Of a stretch of DNA of 64,000 nt, positions 44,409 through 52,842 are shown in pieces. The translations under genes were made by a program, and so were the position numbers. Where the stretch lies: assembly GCF_024362485.1 (NCBI RefSeq), contig NZ_CP101456.1, positions 186,001-250,000 on the forward strand. The letters are read 5' to 3'. Within the stretch, counting starts at the first letter, position 1; every line of letters starts with the position of its first letter. Under the pieces are notes generated by a model. It was given only the letters and a program-made list of their open reading frames with translations, was not told the DNA's origin and did no database searches. This DNA is from Natronobeatus ordinarius (GTDB lineage Archaea; Halobacteriota; Halobacteria; Halobacteriales; Natrialbaceae).

Positions 44409-44848
44409 GCGTGCTCGCTCTCGCCGAATCGAACGTGACCGCTCTCGCTGTGCTGATCGGTCCGTGGCTGGCCGCCCTCTCGACGATCCCGCTCGAGCCC
44501 GAACCCGCTCACCTCGTCGGGACGGGCGGGGCGCTTGGAGCCGTCGCACGCCATCTGGTCTACCGACACGTCACCTGGGAGGAGCTTCCGGCAGCGACGC
44601 TCACGGTCAACGTACTCGGGAGCTTTCTCTTCGGCCTGCTCGTCTTCGCCGGCGCGAGCGAGTCGACGACGCTCCTGCTGGGCGTCGGCTTCTGTGGCTC
44701 GTTCACCACCTTCTCGTCGTTCTCCGTCGAGACGGTCCAGCTCTGGGAACGCGGCGACCAGCGGCTCGCGCTCACGAACGCGCTCGCGAACCTCCTCGTC
44801 TCGCTCGTGGCCATCGGGCTGGCGTGGCTGCTCGTCGCCGCCGTCTGA
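44405..44848 (+). CDS. crcB2: Fluoride channel subunit FluC/CrcB 2
   Basis: 147 residues with four core helices and an extra N-terminal hydrophobic stretch. Motifs are GGALGAVARHLVY, TVNVLGSFLFGL and CGSFTTFSSFSVET. The start is GTG, overlapping the stop of crcB1 by four bases (GTGA), so both subunits are made from one riboswitch-controlled transcript. Its shared motifs and different flanks fit a heterodimer partner. Confidence 0.93.
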   Translation: MSVLALAESNVTALAVLIGPWLAALSTIPLEPEPAHLVGTGGALGAVARHLVYRHVTWEELPAATLTVNVLGSFLFGLLVFAGASESTTLLLGVGFCGSFTTFSSFSVETVQLWERGDQRLALTNALANLLVSLVAIGLAWLLVAAV

Positions 44849-44853
44849 CCGGC

Positions 44854-45043
44854 CTATGCGTCGCCGTCCGCCGACCCCCCATCTCGCGCCCCGCGAACGA
44901 CCGTTACCGGCACGGCCGAGCGCCTGACGACCGACTCGGCGGTGCTCCCGAGGAGGTATCGCGCCGGCCCCTCCCGGCCGTGGGTCCAGATGACGATCCC
45001 GTCGACGAAGCGTCCGCGCACGACTCGAGCGATCCCGTGGCGG
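44854..45043 (-). pseudogene. C-terminal fragment of a universal stress protein (UspA)
   Basis: On the minus strand the frame reads FVDGIVIWTHGREGPARYLL, then STAESVVRRSAVPVTVVRG. This is the nucleotide-binding end (GxxGxxxxGS) of UspA proteins. The N-terminal ~90 residues are missing and the frame runs straight into the ilvA stop region. A GTG at 45021 could start a 55-residue product, but a decayed gene is more likely. It lies just upstream of the stop of crcB2, converging on it. Confidence 0.7.
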
Positions 45044-46255
45044 TCAGACGATGACCTCGACCGCGTATCCGTCCGCTTCCATCGCTTCGATCACCTCCTC
45101 GACGTGCTCGAGGCCACGGGTCTCTAAGTCGATCTCCACCTCGGTGTCGCTCATGCCGATATCTCGGGAGGTGCGGTCGTGCTGGATCGCGAAGATGTTC
45201 GCACGATAGGCGGTGAGGATCCCGAGCAGGTCCTCGAGCGCGCCCGGCCGATCTTTCAACACCGTCCGGATCTTCAGGTAGCGCCCGGTCTCGACCAGCC
45301 CACGGACGATGACGGTCGTCAGTGTGTTGAGGTCGATGTTGCCGCCCGAGACGACCGGAACGATCGTCTCGCCCTCGTCGTAGGCGAAGTGGTCGAACAG
45401 CAGGGCCGCGAGCGGGACGGCACCGGCACCTTCGACCAGCGTCTTCGAGCGCTCTAAGAGGTGGACGACGGCCATCGCGGTCTCCGAGTCGGGGACGGTG
45501 ACGACCTCGTCGACGTACTCCTCGATGACGGCGAACGTCTTCGAGCCGACGCTCCGAGTGGCGATGCCGTCGGCGACCGTGTCGACGCCGTCGATGGTGA
45601 CGCGCTCACCTTTCTCGAGGGAGGGGACGAGGCTCGAGGCCCCCTCGGCCTGGACGCCGATCACGCGGACGTCCGGGTGGGACTCCTTGATCGCGACGGC
45701 GATGCCGGCGATTAGCCCGCCGCCGCCGATCGGGACGACGACGGTGTCGACCTCGGGACAGTCATCGAGAATCTCGAGGCCGATCGTCCCCTGGCCGGCC
45801 ATCACGTCCTCGTCGTCGAAGGCGTGGAGGTAGGTTCGACCCTCCTCGCGCTCGAGTTCGTGGGCGTGCTCGGCAGCCTCGGCGTAATCAGCCCCGTGGA
45901 GGACGACTTCGGCGCCGTAGGACTGGGTCGCCTTGACCTTCGCGATGGGCGCGTTCTCGGGCATGACGATCTTCGAGTCGACGCCCGCCCGCGTGGCCGC
46001 CAGGGCGACCCCCTGGGCGTGGTTTCCCGCACTCGCAGTGACGACGCCAGCTGCCTTCTCGGCGTCTGAGAGCGTCGCGATCCGGTTCGTCGCACCACGG
46101 ATCTTGAACGCGCCCGTCCGCTGGAAGTTCTCCAGTTTGAGGTGGACGTCGGCACCCGTCATCTCCGAGTAGGTGTAAGAGTACGAAAGTGGCGTGTGCC
46201 GGGAGGTCTCCCGGACTCGCTCGTGCGCCTCGAGAACGTCGGCCCGTCCGAACAT
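45044..46255 (-). CDS. ilvA: Threonine ammonia-lyase with ACT domain
   Basis: 403 residues. The PLP-lysine is in RTGAFKIRGATN, the phosphate loop is GGGGLIAGIAVA, and TASAGNHAQGVA and SGGNIDLN are as in threonine deaminases. A C-terminal ACT domain (TVLKDRPGALEDLLGIL) would sense isoleucine. It makes 2-oxobutyrate for isoleucine synthesis. The start MFGRADVLEAHERVRET is clear. Confidence 0.95.
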   Translation of the reverse strand: MFGRADVLEAHERVRETSRHTPLSYSYTYSEMTGADVHLKLENFQRTGAFKIRGATNRIATLSDAEKAAGVVTASAGNHAQGVALAATRAGVDSKIVMPENAPIAKVKATQSYGAEVVLHGADYAEAAEHAHELEREEGRTYLHAFDDEDVMAGQGTIGLEILDDCPEVDTVVVPIGGGGLIAGIAVAIKESHPDVRVIGVQAEGASSLVPSLEKGERVTIDGVDTVADGIATRSVGSKTFAVIEEYVDEVVTVPDSETAMAVVHLLERSKTLVEGAGAVPLAALLFDHFAYDEGETIVPVVSGGNIDLNTLTTVIVRGLVETGRYLKIRTVLKDRPGALEDLLGILTAYRANIFAIQHDRTSRDIGMSDTEVEIDLETRGLEHVEEVIEAMEADGYAVEVIV

Positions 46256-46290
46256 ACGCCCGAGTACTCACTCGGTCGTGATTAAGGGTT

Positions 46291-46312
46291 GTGCTGCCGG
46301 CGATGGCAGCAC
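46291..46312. other. Hairpin in the ilvA upstream gap
   Basis: GTGCTGCC and GGCAGCAC with a 6-base loop, about 36 bases before the ilvA start on the minus strand. It could be a regulatory dyad. The remaining ~200-base gap to the GGCT gene has no gene. Confidence 0.35.
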
Positions 46313-46433
46313 GACAGGGAATACAGGGGATGCACGGCGTGTGACGTGCGAATGTACACGGGAACGCAGAGTACATAAACCTCATGGCCGCGGGGTGAAA
46401 GTGAAATTGGGCGATAGCGGCCGTCTCCGGCGA

Positions 46434-46455
46434 GCGTCTGACGGAGGGCAGACGC
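46434..46455 (-). terminator. Hairpin just after the GGCT-like gene
   Basis: GCGTCTG and CAGACGC with an 8-base loop, starting 3 bases beyond the stop on the minus strand. No T-run follows. A weak terminator call. Confidence 0.3.
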
Positions 46456-46458
46456 ACG

Positions 46459-46980
46459 TCATTCGAGATACGGTGGCGTGTGACTAACCACCATGGCAGC
46501 ATCTCGCTCGACCGTCCGCCGAACGCGATCGGCGAACGGACCGCTCCCCGGCCAGGTGACGCGGTCGGCAACGCCCAGCCGATCGGGGCGGCCGACGTAC
46601 GTCCAGGCCGAGTCGGCCTCGAGCGATTCGTCCGGTCCCTCGAGCGGAACCGCGATCCGGACGTACAGCCCCGCGTCGACCCCTTCGTAGGCGTCGACCG
46701 CCTCGAGGCCGCTGCGATCGACCGCGAGCAGTCGTCCCTCGACGGACCCGCCAGGGGCAAGCGTCGGATAGCGTCCGTCGACGCGGTGACAGCCCTCGAG
46801 AGTGGCTCGAGCCGCGAACTCGTACTCGAGCCCCTCGAGTACGGCCGCGACCCGTTCGGAATCGGTGAGCGTCCCGTAAACGAACGTGAGCACGGCCGTC
46901 CGTTCGCGTCCGTCGCCCGTACGTTCGTCGGTCTCGTTCGACGATCGGACCGAAACCTTGACCGCCTCAGGGTCGTCCAT
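46459..46980 (-). CDS. Gamma-glutamylcyclotransferase-like protein
   Basis: 173 residues. VYGTLTDSERVAAVLEG and the conserved Glu in AYEGVDAGLYVRIAV are the GGCT/AIG2 fold signatures. Members act on gamma-glutamyl peptides or amines. Haloarchaea use gamma-glutamylcysteine as main thiol, which gives a possible substrate. The start MDDPEAVKVS is 6 bases from the divergent enoyl-CoA hydratase start. Confidence 0.82.
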   Translation of the reverse strand: MDDPEAVKVSVRSSNETDERTGDGRERTAVLTFVYGTLTDSERVAAVLEGLEYEFAARATLEGCHRVDGRYPTLAPGGSVEGRLLAVDRSGLEAVDAYEGVDAGLYVRIAVPLEGPDESLEADSAWTYVGRPDRLGVADRVTWPGSGPFADRVRRTVERDAAMVVSHTPPYLE

Positions 46981-46986
46981 TGCGGT

Positions 46987-47766
46987 ATGCGCTACGAAAC
47001 CATCACGATCGATCACGATGGGTACGTCGCCACCATCACCCTCGACCGCCCCGGGTCGATGAACACGTTCAGCACGCAGCTGGCGCTCGACCTCGACGAC
47101 GCGCTCGAGGCCCTCGAGGCGAACGACGACGTTCGAGTGATCGTCGTCGAGGGGGCGGGAGACGCCTTCTCGGCCGGCATCGACCTCACAGAACACGGAG
47201 CGCACGAGGGAGCGGCCGAGTACGAGACGTGGGTCTCCCGGATGGAAGAGCCGTTCCGGACGCTCGTGGGGATGACCACGCCGGTGATCGCGTCCGCACA
47301 CGGCTTCGCCGCCGCCAACGGGCTGGGGCTGGTTGCCGCCTGCGACCTGGCCGTCCTCGCCGAGGGAACGAAACTCGGCGCGACCGCCCCGAAGGTCGGG
47401 CTGTTCTGCATGGGCCCTGCGGTGCCGATCATGAACTCGGTCACCGAGAAGCGCTGTCTCGAGCTCTTGCTGACGGGCGAGCTGATCGACGCCGAGACGG
47501 CCGTCGAGTGGGGGCTCGCCAACCGCGTCGTTCCCGAAGACCGGCGCCGGGAGGCGACGATGGACCTGGCCGAGTCGATCGCCGAGAAGAGCCCCGTCGC
47601 CGTCCAGCGGGGCAAGCGGGCCTACTACGAGATGGCCGACATGGGTTACGAGGAAGCCCTCGAGTACTCGAACGAGCGGTTCGCCGCGCTCTGTGTCACC
47701 GACGACGCGGCGGAGGGGATCGAGGCGTTCCTCGAGGGTCGCGAGCCGGAGTGGCCGGGCCGGTAA
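46987..47766 (+). CDS. Enoyl-CoA hydratase/isomerase family protein
   Basis: 259 residues of the crotonase fold. ITLDRPGSMNTFSTQL, then FSAGIDLTEHG (oxyanion hole) and GFAAANGLGLVAACDLAV. The catalytic Glu pair of true hydratases is not obvious; Leu/Val replace parts of it (KVGLFCMGPA), so hydratase, isomerase or thioesterase activity is possible. Likely in fatty-acid or amino-acid breakdown. The start MRYETITIDHDG is natural. Confidence 0.87.
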   Translation: MRYETITIDHDGYVATITLDRPGSMNTFSTQLALDLDDALEALEANDDVRVIVVEGAGDAFSAGIDLTEHGAHEGAAEYETWVSRMEEPFRTLVGMTTPVIASAHGFAAANGLGLVAACDLAVLAEGTKLGATAPKVGLFCMGPAVPIMNSVTEKRCLELLLTGELIDAETAVEWGLANRVVPEDRRREATMDLAESIAEKSPVAVQRGKRAYYEMADMGYEEALEYSNERFAALCVTDDAAEGIEAFLEGREPEWPGR

Positions 47767-47822
47767 GGGCGGAGACGACGCTTACCGACGGGTCGAAGTG
47801 TGAGAAACTGCGATTCGAGCCG

Positions 47823-48965
47823 TTACCGATCCTCGAGCGCGACGAACTCGGTCTCCTCGGGGTCGGGACCGACGTAGCGGCTGCGCGGGCGGATCAGGCG
47901 GTTGTCGTCGTACTGCTCTAGGACGTGGGCGATCCAGCCGCCGGCGCGGCTCATCGCGAAGATGGGGGTGTAGAGGTCGACGGGGATGCCCATCTGGTAG
48001 TACGTCGAGGCGGAATAGAAGTCGACGTTGGGTGCGAGTCCCTTTTCCGTTGCGAGGTGTTCCTCGATGGTGACGCTCATCTCGTACCAGCGCATGTCAC
48101 CGGCGGCCTCACCCAGCGCCTCGGATTTCTCGCCGAGGATGTTCGCGCGCGGGTCTTTGACGTTGTAGACGCGGTGGCCGAAGCCGGGGACGCGACGGCC
48201 CTCCTCGAGGGCGGTCTCGACCCACTCGAGGGGATCCATCTCGCTGCCGTCGACTTCTTTGAGCATCTCCATGACGTCCTGGTTGGCGCCGCCGTGGAGG
48301 CTCCCGCTGAGGGTGCCGATCGCGCTCGTGATCGCGGCGTGGAGGTCCGCGAGGGTGCTCGCGGTGACCATCGCGGAGAACGTCGAGGCGTTCAGGCCGT
48401 GGTCGGCGTGGAGGACGAGCGCCTGGTCGAACGTCTCGGCGAGCACCTCGTCGGGCTCCTCGCCGTTTAACATGTAGAGGAAGTTCGCGGCGTGGGAGAG
48501 ATCCTCGCGCGGGGCGACGATCTCTTCGCCTCGACGGGTACGCTCGAAGGCGGCGAGGATCGTCGGAATCTTCGCCGTGATCCGACGGCCCTTGCGGAGG
48601 TTGGCGTCCTCGTCGGTGGGGTCGGCGTCGGCGTCGGGATCGAACGCCGACAGCTCCGAGACGATCGTCCGGAGCGCGGCCATCGGGTTGGCGTCGGCCG
48701 CAGCGAGCGTCTGTGTCGTCTCGAGGACGGCTCCATCGACGTCGCGTTCGGCGGCCATCGCGGTTGAAAACTCCTCGAGTTCGGCCTCGTCCGGGAGGTG
48801 GCCGTTCCAGAGCAGGTAGAGCACCTCCTCGTAGCTCGCCCCGCGGGCGAGCTCCTCGATGGTGTACCCGCAGTAGACCAATCGGCCTTCGTCGCCGTCG
48901 ATCGAGCTGAGTTCGGATTCAGCGACTAGCACACCCTCTAGCCCTTTTTTGAGATCGTCAGCCAT
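47823..48965 (-). CDS. gltA: Citrate synthase
   Basis: 380 residues, matching characterised haloarchaeal citrate synthase (~379). Catalytic His and Asp are seen in LHADHGLNAST, LSGSLHGGANQDVM and GFGHRVYNVKDPRA. It starts the TCA cycle from oxaloacetate and acetyl-CoA. MADDLKKGLEGVLVAES is the start. A TATA-overlapping inverted repeat lies 23-45 bases upstream. Confidence 0.96.
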   Translation of the reverse strand: MADDLKKGLEGVLVAESELSSIDGDEGRLVYCGYTIEELARGASYEEVLYLLWNGHLPDEAELEEFSTAMAAERDVDGAVLETTQTLAAADANPMAALRTIVSELSAFDPDADADPTDEDANLRKGRRITAKIPTILAAFERTRRGEEIVAPREDLSHAANFLYMLNGEEPDEVLAETFDQALVLHADHGLNASTFSAMVTASTLADLHAAITSAIGTLSGSLHGGANQDVMEMLKEVDGSEMDPLEWVETALEEGRRVPGFGHRVYNVKDPRANILGEKSEALGEAAGDMRWYEMSVTIEEHLATEKGLAPNVDFYSASTYYQMGIPVDLYTPIFAMSRAGGWIAHVLEQYDDNRLIRPRSRYVGPDPEETEFVALEDR

Positions 48966-48987
48966 GGGAGGGGTTTTCGCACGCCAC

Positions 48988-49010
48988 TGGAAAAGGATTG
49001 TCTTTTTCCA
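48988..49010. promoter_or_regulatory. Inverted repeat over the gltA promoter
   Basis: TGGAAAA-N9-TTTTCCA. On the minus strand it covers the spot where the TATA box of gltA should be (about 28 bases before the ATG). It could be an operator. Confidence 0.4.
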
Positions 49011-49210
49011 TGCAAAACAGACGAGAGATTGTCGACGAACGTCGTTATCTCCCCTCGGCACGTGGCGTTCGAGCGACGGGTATCGCGTCAATCGTCGAAC
49101 TCGAGGTCGCCACGTTCCCTCCCGGACGTGACGAGATCGGGGCGCCCGGCGGTCGTGTCGCCACAGTCCTCCGGCAACGTTTTTCTCGTGGCCCATACAA
49201 GTCGACGAAC

Positions 49211-50422
49211 ATGGATACGTCCCACGAGGTCGAGTACCGCCCCGTCAGCGTCAAGGAGGTGCTCGCCGAGATGAAAGACACCGCCGAGTTACTCATCGAT
49301 CTGTCGTACTCAGCGGTGCTGTTCGGTAGCGAGGCGGTTGCCGAGGAGGTGCTCACGCTCGAAGAGCGAATGGACGTCCTCCAGTTGCAGGCCCGGATGA
49401 GCCTGCTGATGGCCGCCCGAACCACCGACGACGCAGAACAGCTCGCCCCGGTGCTCGGCGTCGTTGGCGCGGCGGAGAAGATCTCTGACGCCGCTGGCGA
49501 CGTCGCGAAGGTGGTCTTAGAGGAGATCGGTCTCCCGGACGCGATGCGGGCCGCGCTGCCCGAGGCAGTCGAGCCGGTCGTGCGTGCGACCGTCGAGGCG
49601 GAGTCGCGCTTCGCCGACCGGAGCCTCGGCGACCTCAACCTCGAGACCGAGACCGGCGTTCGCGTGATCGCCATCCGGCGTCGCGGCAAGTGGTTGCTCA
49701 ACCCCAACGTCGATACGGTCCTCGAGGCCGAGGACGTGATCCTCATGCGCGGCTTCGAGGAGAACCTCGGGCCGGTCTACGAGACGGTCACGGGCGAGCC
49801 CTACGAGACGCCTGAACCCGTCGAGCCGGGCATCGCCGACCTCGAACGGGCGGTCGACGCCATCGTGCTGATGAAGAACATGAGCGAACTCGCCGTCGAC
49901 CTCGCCTACGGTGCAGTGTTGTACGATAGCACCGATCTCGCCGAAGAGGTCGCTGCGCTCGAGGCCGAGGTCGACCAGCTCGAGTCGCGCCTGGAGGCGT
50001 GGACGCTCCAGGCTGCAGCGCGCGTCGACGACCCAGTCGACCTGCGTGGACTGGTTCACCTCGCGGGGAGCACGGAGGTCATCAGCGACGCGGCCCTCGA
50101 AATCAGTGAAGGTGTGCTTCGTGGGCTGGGAACGCACCCGGTCGTCGCCGAGGCGGTCTCAGAGAGTGACGAAGTGATCGTCCGGCGAACCGTCGCCGAG
50201 GGGAGCACCCTCGATGGGGGCACCCTCGGCGAGACGATGGTCCGAACGGAGACGGGAATGCGAGTCATCGGCGTGCGACGACCGCGTGGCTCTCCCAGCG
50301 TCGAGGACGACGAGTGGGAGATCCAGCCCGGGCCCGAGACGGAGCTTCGCGCCGGGGACGTCCTGCTCGCAAAGGGGACCAGGGCGGGCGCCGAGCGGCT
50401 CGAGGAACTCGTCGGTTCGTAG
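49211..50422 (+). CDS. PhoU-like plus TrkA-C protein, two tandem modules
   Basis: 403 residues in two similar halves (about 1-200 and 215-403). Each half has a helical PhoU-like part (ELLIDLSYSAVLFGS / ELAVDLAYGAVLYDS) followed by a TrkA-C ligand-binding part (TGVRVIAIRRRGKWLLNP / TGMRVIGVRRPRG...). This is the haloarchaeal potassium channel/regulator type. It may gate K+ uptake, which is central in salt-in halophiles, but has no pore itself. A T-rich promoter element lies about 27 bases before the ATG. Confidence 0.85.
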   Translation: MDTSHEVEYRPVSVKEVLAEMKDTAELLIDLSYSAVLFGSEAVAEEVLTLEERMDVLQLQARMSLLMAARTTDDAEQLAPVLGVVGAAEKISDAAGDVAKVVLEEIGLPDAMRAALPEAVEPVVRATVEAESRFADRSLGDLNLETETGVRVIAIRRRGKWLLNPNVDTVLEAEDVILMRGFEENLGPVYETVTGEPYETPEPVEPGIADLERAVDAIVLMKNMSELAVDLAYGAVLYDSTDLAEEVAALEAEVDQLESRLEAWTLQAAARVDDPVDLRGLVHLAGSTEVISDAALEISEGVLRGLGTHPVVAEAVSESDEVIVRRTVAEGSTLDGGTLGETMVRTETGMRVIGVRRPRGSPSVEDDEWEIQPGPETELRAGDVLLAKGTRAGAERLEELVGS

Positions 50423-50495
50423 GTCGAGAGGTGGACGATCGCGAGCGGTGTGCTCGCCGGTGGTCGCTAGTTCCGTCCAGAACGAACCTGTGGCC

Positions 50496-50693
50496 CTAGA
50501 ACTCGTGCTCTACTTCGTCCTCGTCGGCTTTCTGGATAATGATCTTGCCATCTCGGACGCGGACGAATACCTCGTCACCGATGTCCATGCCCGCGACTGC
50601 AAGTTCGTCCTCGTGGAGGTTGAGGTGCACGTTGTGGTAGTTTCCGTCCTCGTCTTTCGCACCGCTTGGACTCAACTTCTTTTTCCGTACCAT
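50496..50693 (-). CDS. Small AbrB/MazE-like basic-start protein
   Basis: 65 residues. The N-terminus is lysine-rich (MVRKKKLSPSGAK), then NYHNVHLNLHEDELAVAGMDIGDEVFVRVRDGKIIIQ is split as a swapped-hairpin fold (GDEVFVRVRDGKIIIQK) like SpoVT/AbrB or MazE. No toxin partner is adjacent. A DNA-binding regulator is likely. Confidence 0.65.
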   Translation of the reverse strand: MVRKKKLSPSGAKDEDGNYHNVHLNLHEDELAVAGMDIGDEVFVRVRDGKIIIQKADEDEVEHEF

Positions 50694-50933
50694 CGCGGGA
50701 TTCTACCACGAACTTCGCCGTAGGATGTACTTAAGTGTTTTCTACGTCACGGCGACTGACTCTGACTCACACAGGTCGCCACAGAGCCGGCTCGTCAGGA
50801 AGTCGGCTCCCTCTGTCGATGTTGCGGAGAAGTGGTGAGTCGAACGTACTTAAAGATACCGGCGCTTTCGGTCGGTTTTCGGGGATATCTTTATGTCGGA
50901 CCCTGTGCTGGTTTGCCATGGAGGCCAAAAACC
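50694..50933. other. Divergent promoter region of the AbrB-like and mc1 genes
   Basis: No gene. CTTAAG-type elements occur twice (near 50730 and 50854). ATATCTTTATG (50885-50895) and a GGAGG Shine-Dalgarno-like motif 8 bases before the mc1 ATG (50920) are visible. Confidence 0.45.
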
Positions 50934-51242
50934 ATGGTACGTGAAGACGGTAAGCGAAACTTCGCCTTGCGCGATTCCGACGGTACCGAAGAGAGCGTCT
51001 TCTCGGGGAACACCCCGAGACAGGCGGCGCTGAAAGCGGCTCGACGGCTCGAGCCGGCCCCGAGTGAGGACGACGCGGAGATGACCGAACTCAGGCTCCG
51101 CGAGAAAGGCACCAGCAAGGTTCACATCTACGACGGCTGGGCCTGGGAGGAGACGGCTCCGGACGACAAACCCGACTGGATGCCCGGCGAGATCACCGAG
51201 GCGAACGTCTCGAAGAAGGGCATCGAGCACCTCGACGAGTAG
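50934..51242 (+). CDS. Chromosomal protein MC1
   Basis: 102 residues. KRNFALRDSDGTEESVFSGN, then RQAALKAARRL and KVHIYDGWAWEE match the MC1 family, which bends DNA sharply and compacts the chromosome in methanogens and halophiles. The ATG at 50934 follows a GGAGG motif, which is unusual here because most genes look leaderless. Confidence 0.93.
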   Translation: MVREDGKRNFALRDSDGTEESVFSGNTPRQAALKAARRLEPAPSEDDAEMTELRLREKGTSKVHIYDGWAWEETAPDDKPDWMPGEITEANVSKKGIEHLDE

Positions 51243-51353
51243 TGGGACTGCCGACGAATTCTACCCTTCGAGCATCGTGCAACAGTCGAGCGTCGGGTTC
51301 GATACGCGATCGCTCTCGACGCGCTTTTCCCACCCTGCCTGCTACAGAGCGAC

Positions 51354-52160
51354 ATGATCGCAGTCACGCTGGGTCCCGAAGGAACGTATTCCCATCGAGC
51401 GACGCGCGCGGTGGCCGACGAGATCGACTTCCGGCAGTCGGTCACCGAGATCGTCGACGCGGTCGCAAGCGGCGAGTACGACCGCGGCGTCATCCCCGTC
51501 GAGAACAGCATCGAAGGAAGCGTCACCGAGAGCCTGGATGCCGTCGCCGAGTACGACGTCGCCGTCGTCCGTGAGATCGTCACGCCGATCCGTCACGCCC
51601 TGCTCGCCCAGCGCGCCGACTTCGAGACGGTCGCCAGCCACTCCCAGGCGCTCGCCCAGTGTCGTTCCTACCTCGAGTCGGCGTATCCCGACGCCACGCT
51701 CGAGGCCGTCGCGAGCACGGCCAAGGGCGTCGAGCGCGCCCGGGACGATCCGACAGTCGCCGGCATCGGCCACCCCGACAACGCCGGCGACGGCATCGAG
51801 GTGCTCGCCGAGGACATCCAGGACCAGACGTCGAACGCGACGCGATTTTTCGCGCTCGCGCCCGTCGAGGAGCGCTCGGAAGCCGGCGGAAAGACCTCGC
51901 TCGTCATCTACCCGAACGCGAACTACCCCGGGATGTTGCTCGAGTTGCTCAAACCGTTCGCAGAGCGCGACATCAACCTCACGCGCCTCGAGTCGCGACC
52001 GAGCGGGACGCGACTGGGCGACTACCTCTTTCACTTCGACGTCGACGCCGGGCTGTACGAGGAACGGACGAAAGCGGCGCTGGCCGACCTCGAGGAGCTC
52101 GTACCTAACGGCTGGGTCCGTCGGCTCGGTTCATACGACATCGAACACGTCGTGGAGTGA
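51354..52160 (+). CDS. pheA: Prephenate dehydratase
   Basis: 268 residues. LGPEGTYSHRA at the start, the catalytic Thr-Arg-Phe (SNATRFF) and a C-terminal ACT domain with ESRP (TRLESRPSG) that binds phenylalanine. It converts prephenate to phenylpyruvate for Phe synthesis. A CGCTTTTCC element lies about 30 bases upstream. Confidence 0.96.
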   Translation: MIAVTLGPEGTYSHRATRAVADEIDFRQSVTEIVDAVASGEYDRGVIPVENSIEGSVTESLDAVAEYDVAVVREIVTPIRHALLAQRADFETVASHSQALAQCRSYLESAYPDATLEAVASTAKGVERARDDPTVAGIGHPDNAGDGIEVLAEDIQDQTSNATRFFALAPVEERSEAGGKTSLVIYPNANYPGMLLELLKPFAERDINLTRLESRPSGTRLGDYLFHFDVDAGLYEERTKAALADLEELVPNGWVRRLGSYDIEHVVE

Positions 52161-52271
52161 CCCCTCGGTCGTGGCCAGGCGGTGGGCGCAGCGAGTGACG
52201 CGGCGCCGCCGGTAAAAGCGAGCCGTTCTCGAGTCGAAACCCCGAAAGCCGTCGACGTCCTCCCGTCGACC

Positions 52272-52763
52272 ATGAACGAGCAGACGGACACGGACGAGAA
52301 GACGGGAACGTTCGTCGTGACGCACGCCGAGGAGGCGTCGGCGATGATTCGCGACGTCGATACCGCCCAGGTCCACACGCTCTCGTCGAACCCCGGCCTC
52401 GAGGCGCGTGACGTCCTCGAGGCGACCGTGGCGCCGGAGCCGCCCCTCGAGGTTACGTGGCAGGTGGTCGACGTCGAGTCACGGCGGCAGGTCGACGTGA
52501 TCGACAGCGACCTCGAGCCGACGCAGGCGTCGCAGGAGACCGCGGCGGACGCCGACGTCGGCGACGTCGTGCGGAGCGAGCGAGCCGGACGGGGCGAGAT
52601 CCACGTCCTCGCAGTCCCGCCGGAGGGAGCCGAAGAGACGGCGCGAGAGATCTGCGAGGACCTCGAGACGGTCGCGCGGGCAGCCCGACTCGAGGCGGTC
52701 CGGGTGGAGGTTCGCTGTGCGCCGGCGGCGGGCGTCGTGAGCGTTCGGTACCTGCCCGACTGA
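52272..52763 (+). CDS. DUF5812 protein
   Basis: 163 residues. TGTFVVTHAEEASAMIRD, VHTLSSNPGLEARDVLEATV and the ending AGVVSVRYLPD match DUF5812, a haloarchaeal family of unknown function. It is predicted soluble, beta-rich and very acidic. It lies between pheA and larE on the same strand. Confidence 0.85.
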   Translation: MNEQTDTDEKTGTFVVTHAEEASAMIRDVDTAQVHTLSSNPGLEARDVLEATVAPEPPLEVTWQVVDVESRRQVDVIDSDLEPTQASQETAADADVGDVVRSERAGRGEIHVLAVPPEGAEETAREICEDLETVARAARLEAVRVEVRCAPAAGVVSVRYLPD

Positions 52764-52842
52764 CCGACGCACGTCGACCGGTCGACCGCTCGTCGAAGCC
52801 GCATACAACGTCCTTTTGCCCGTTCGCGCCGAACGACGGGAC

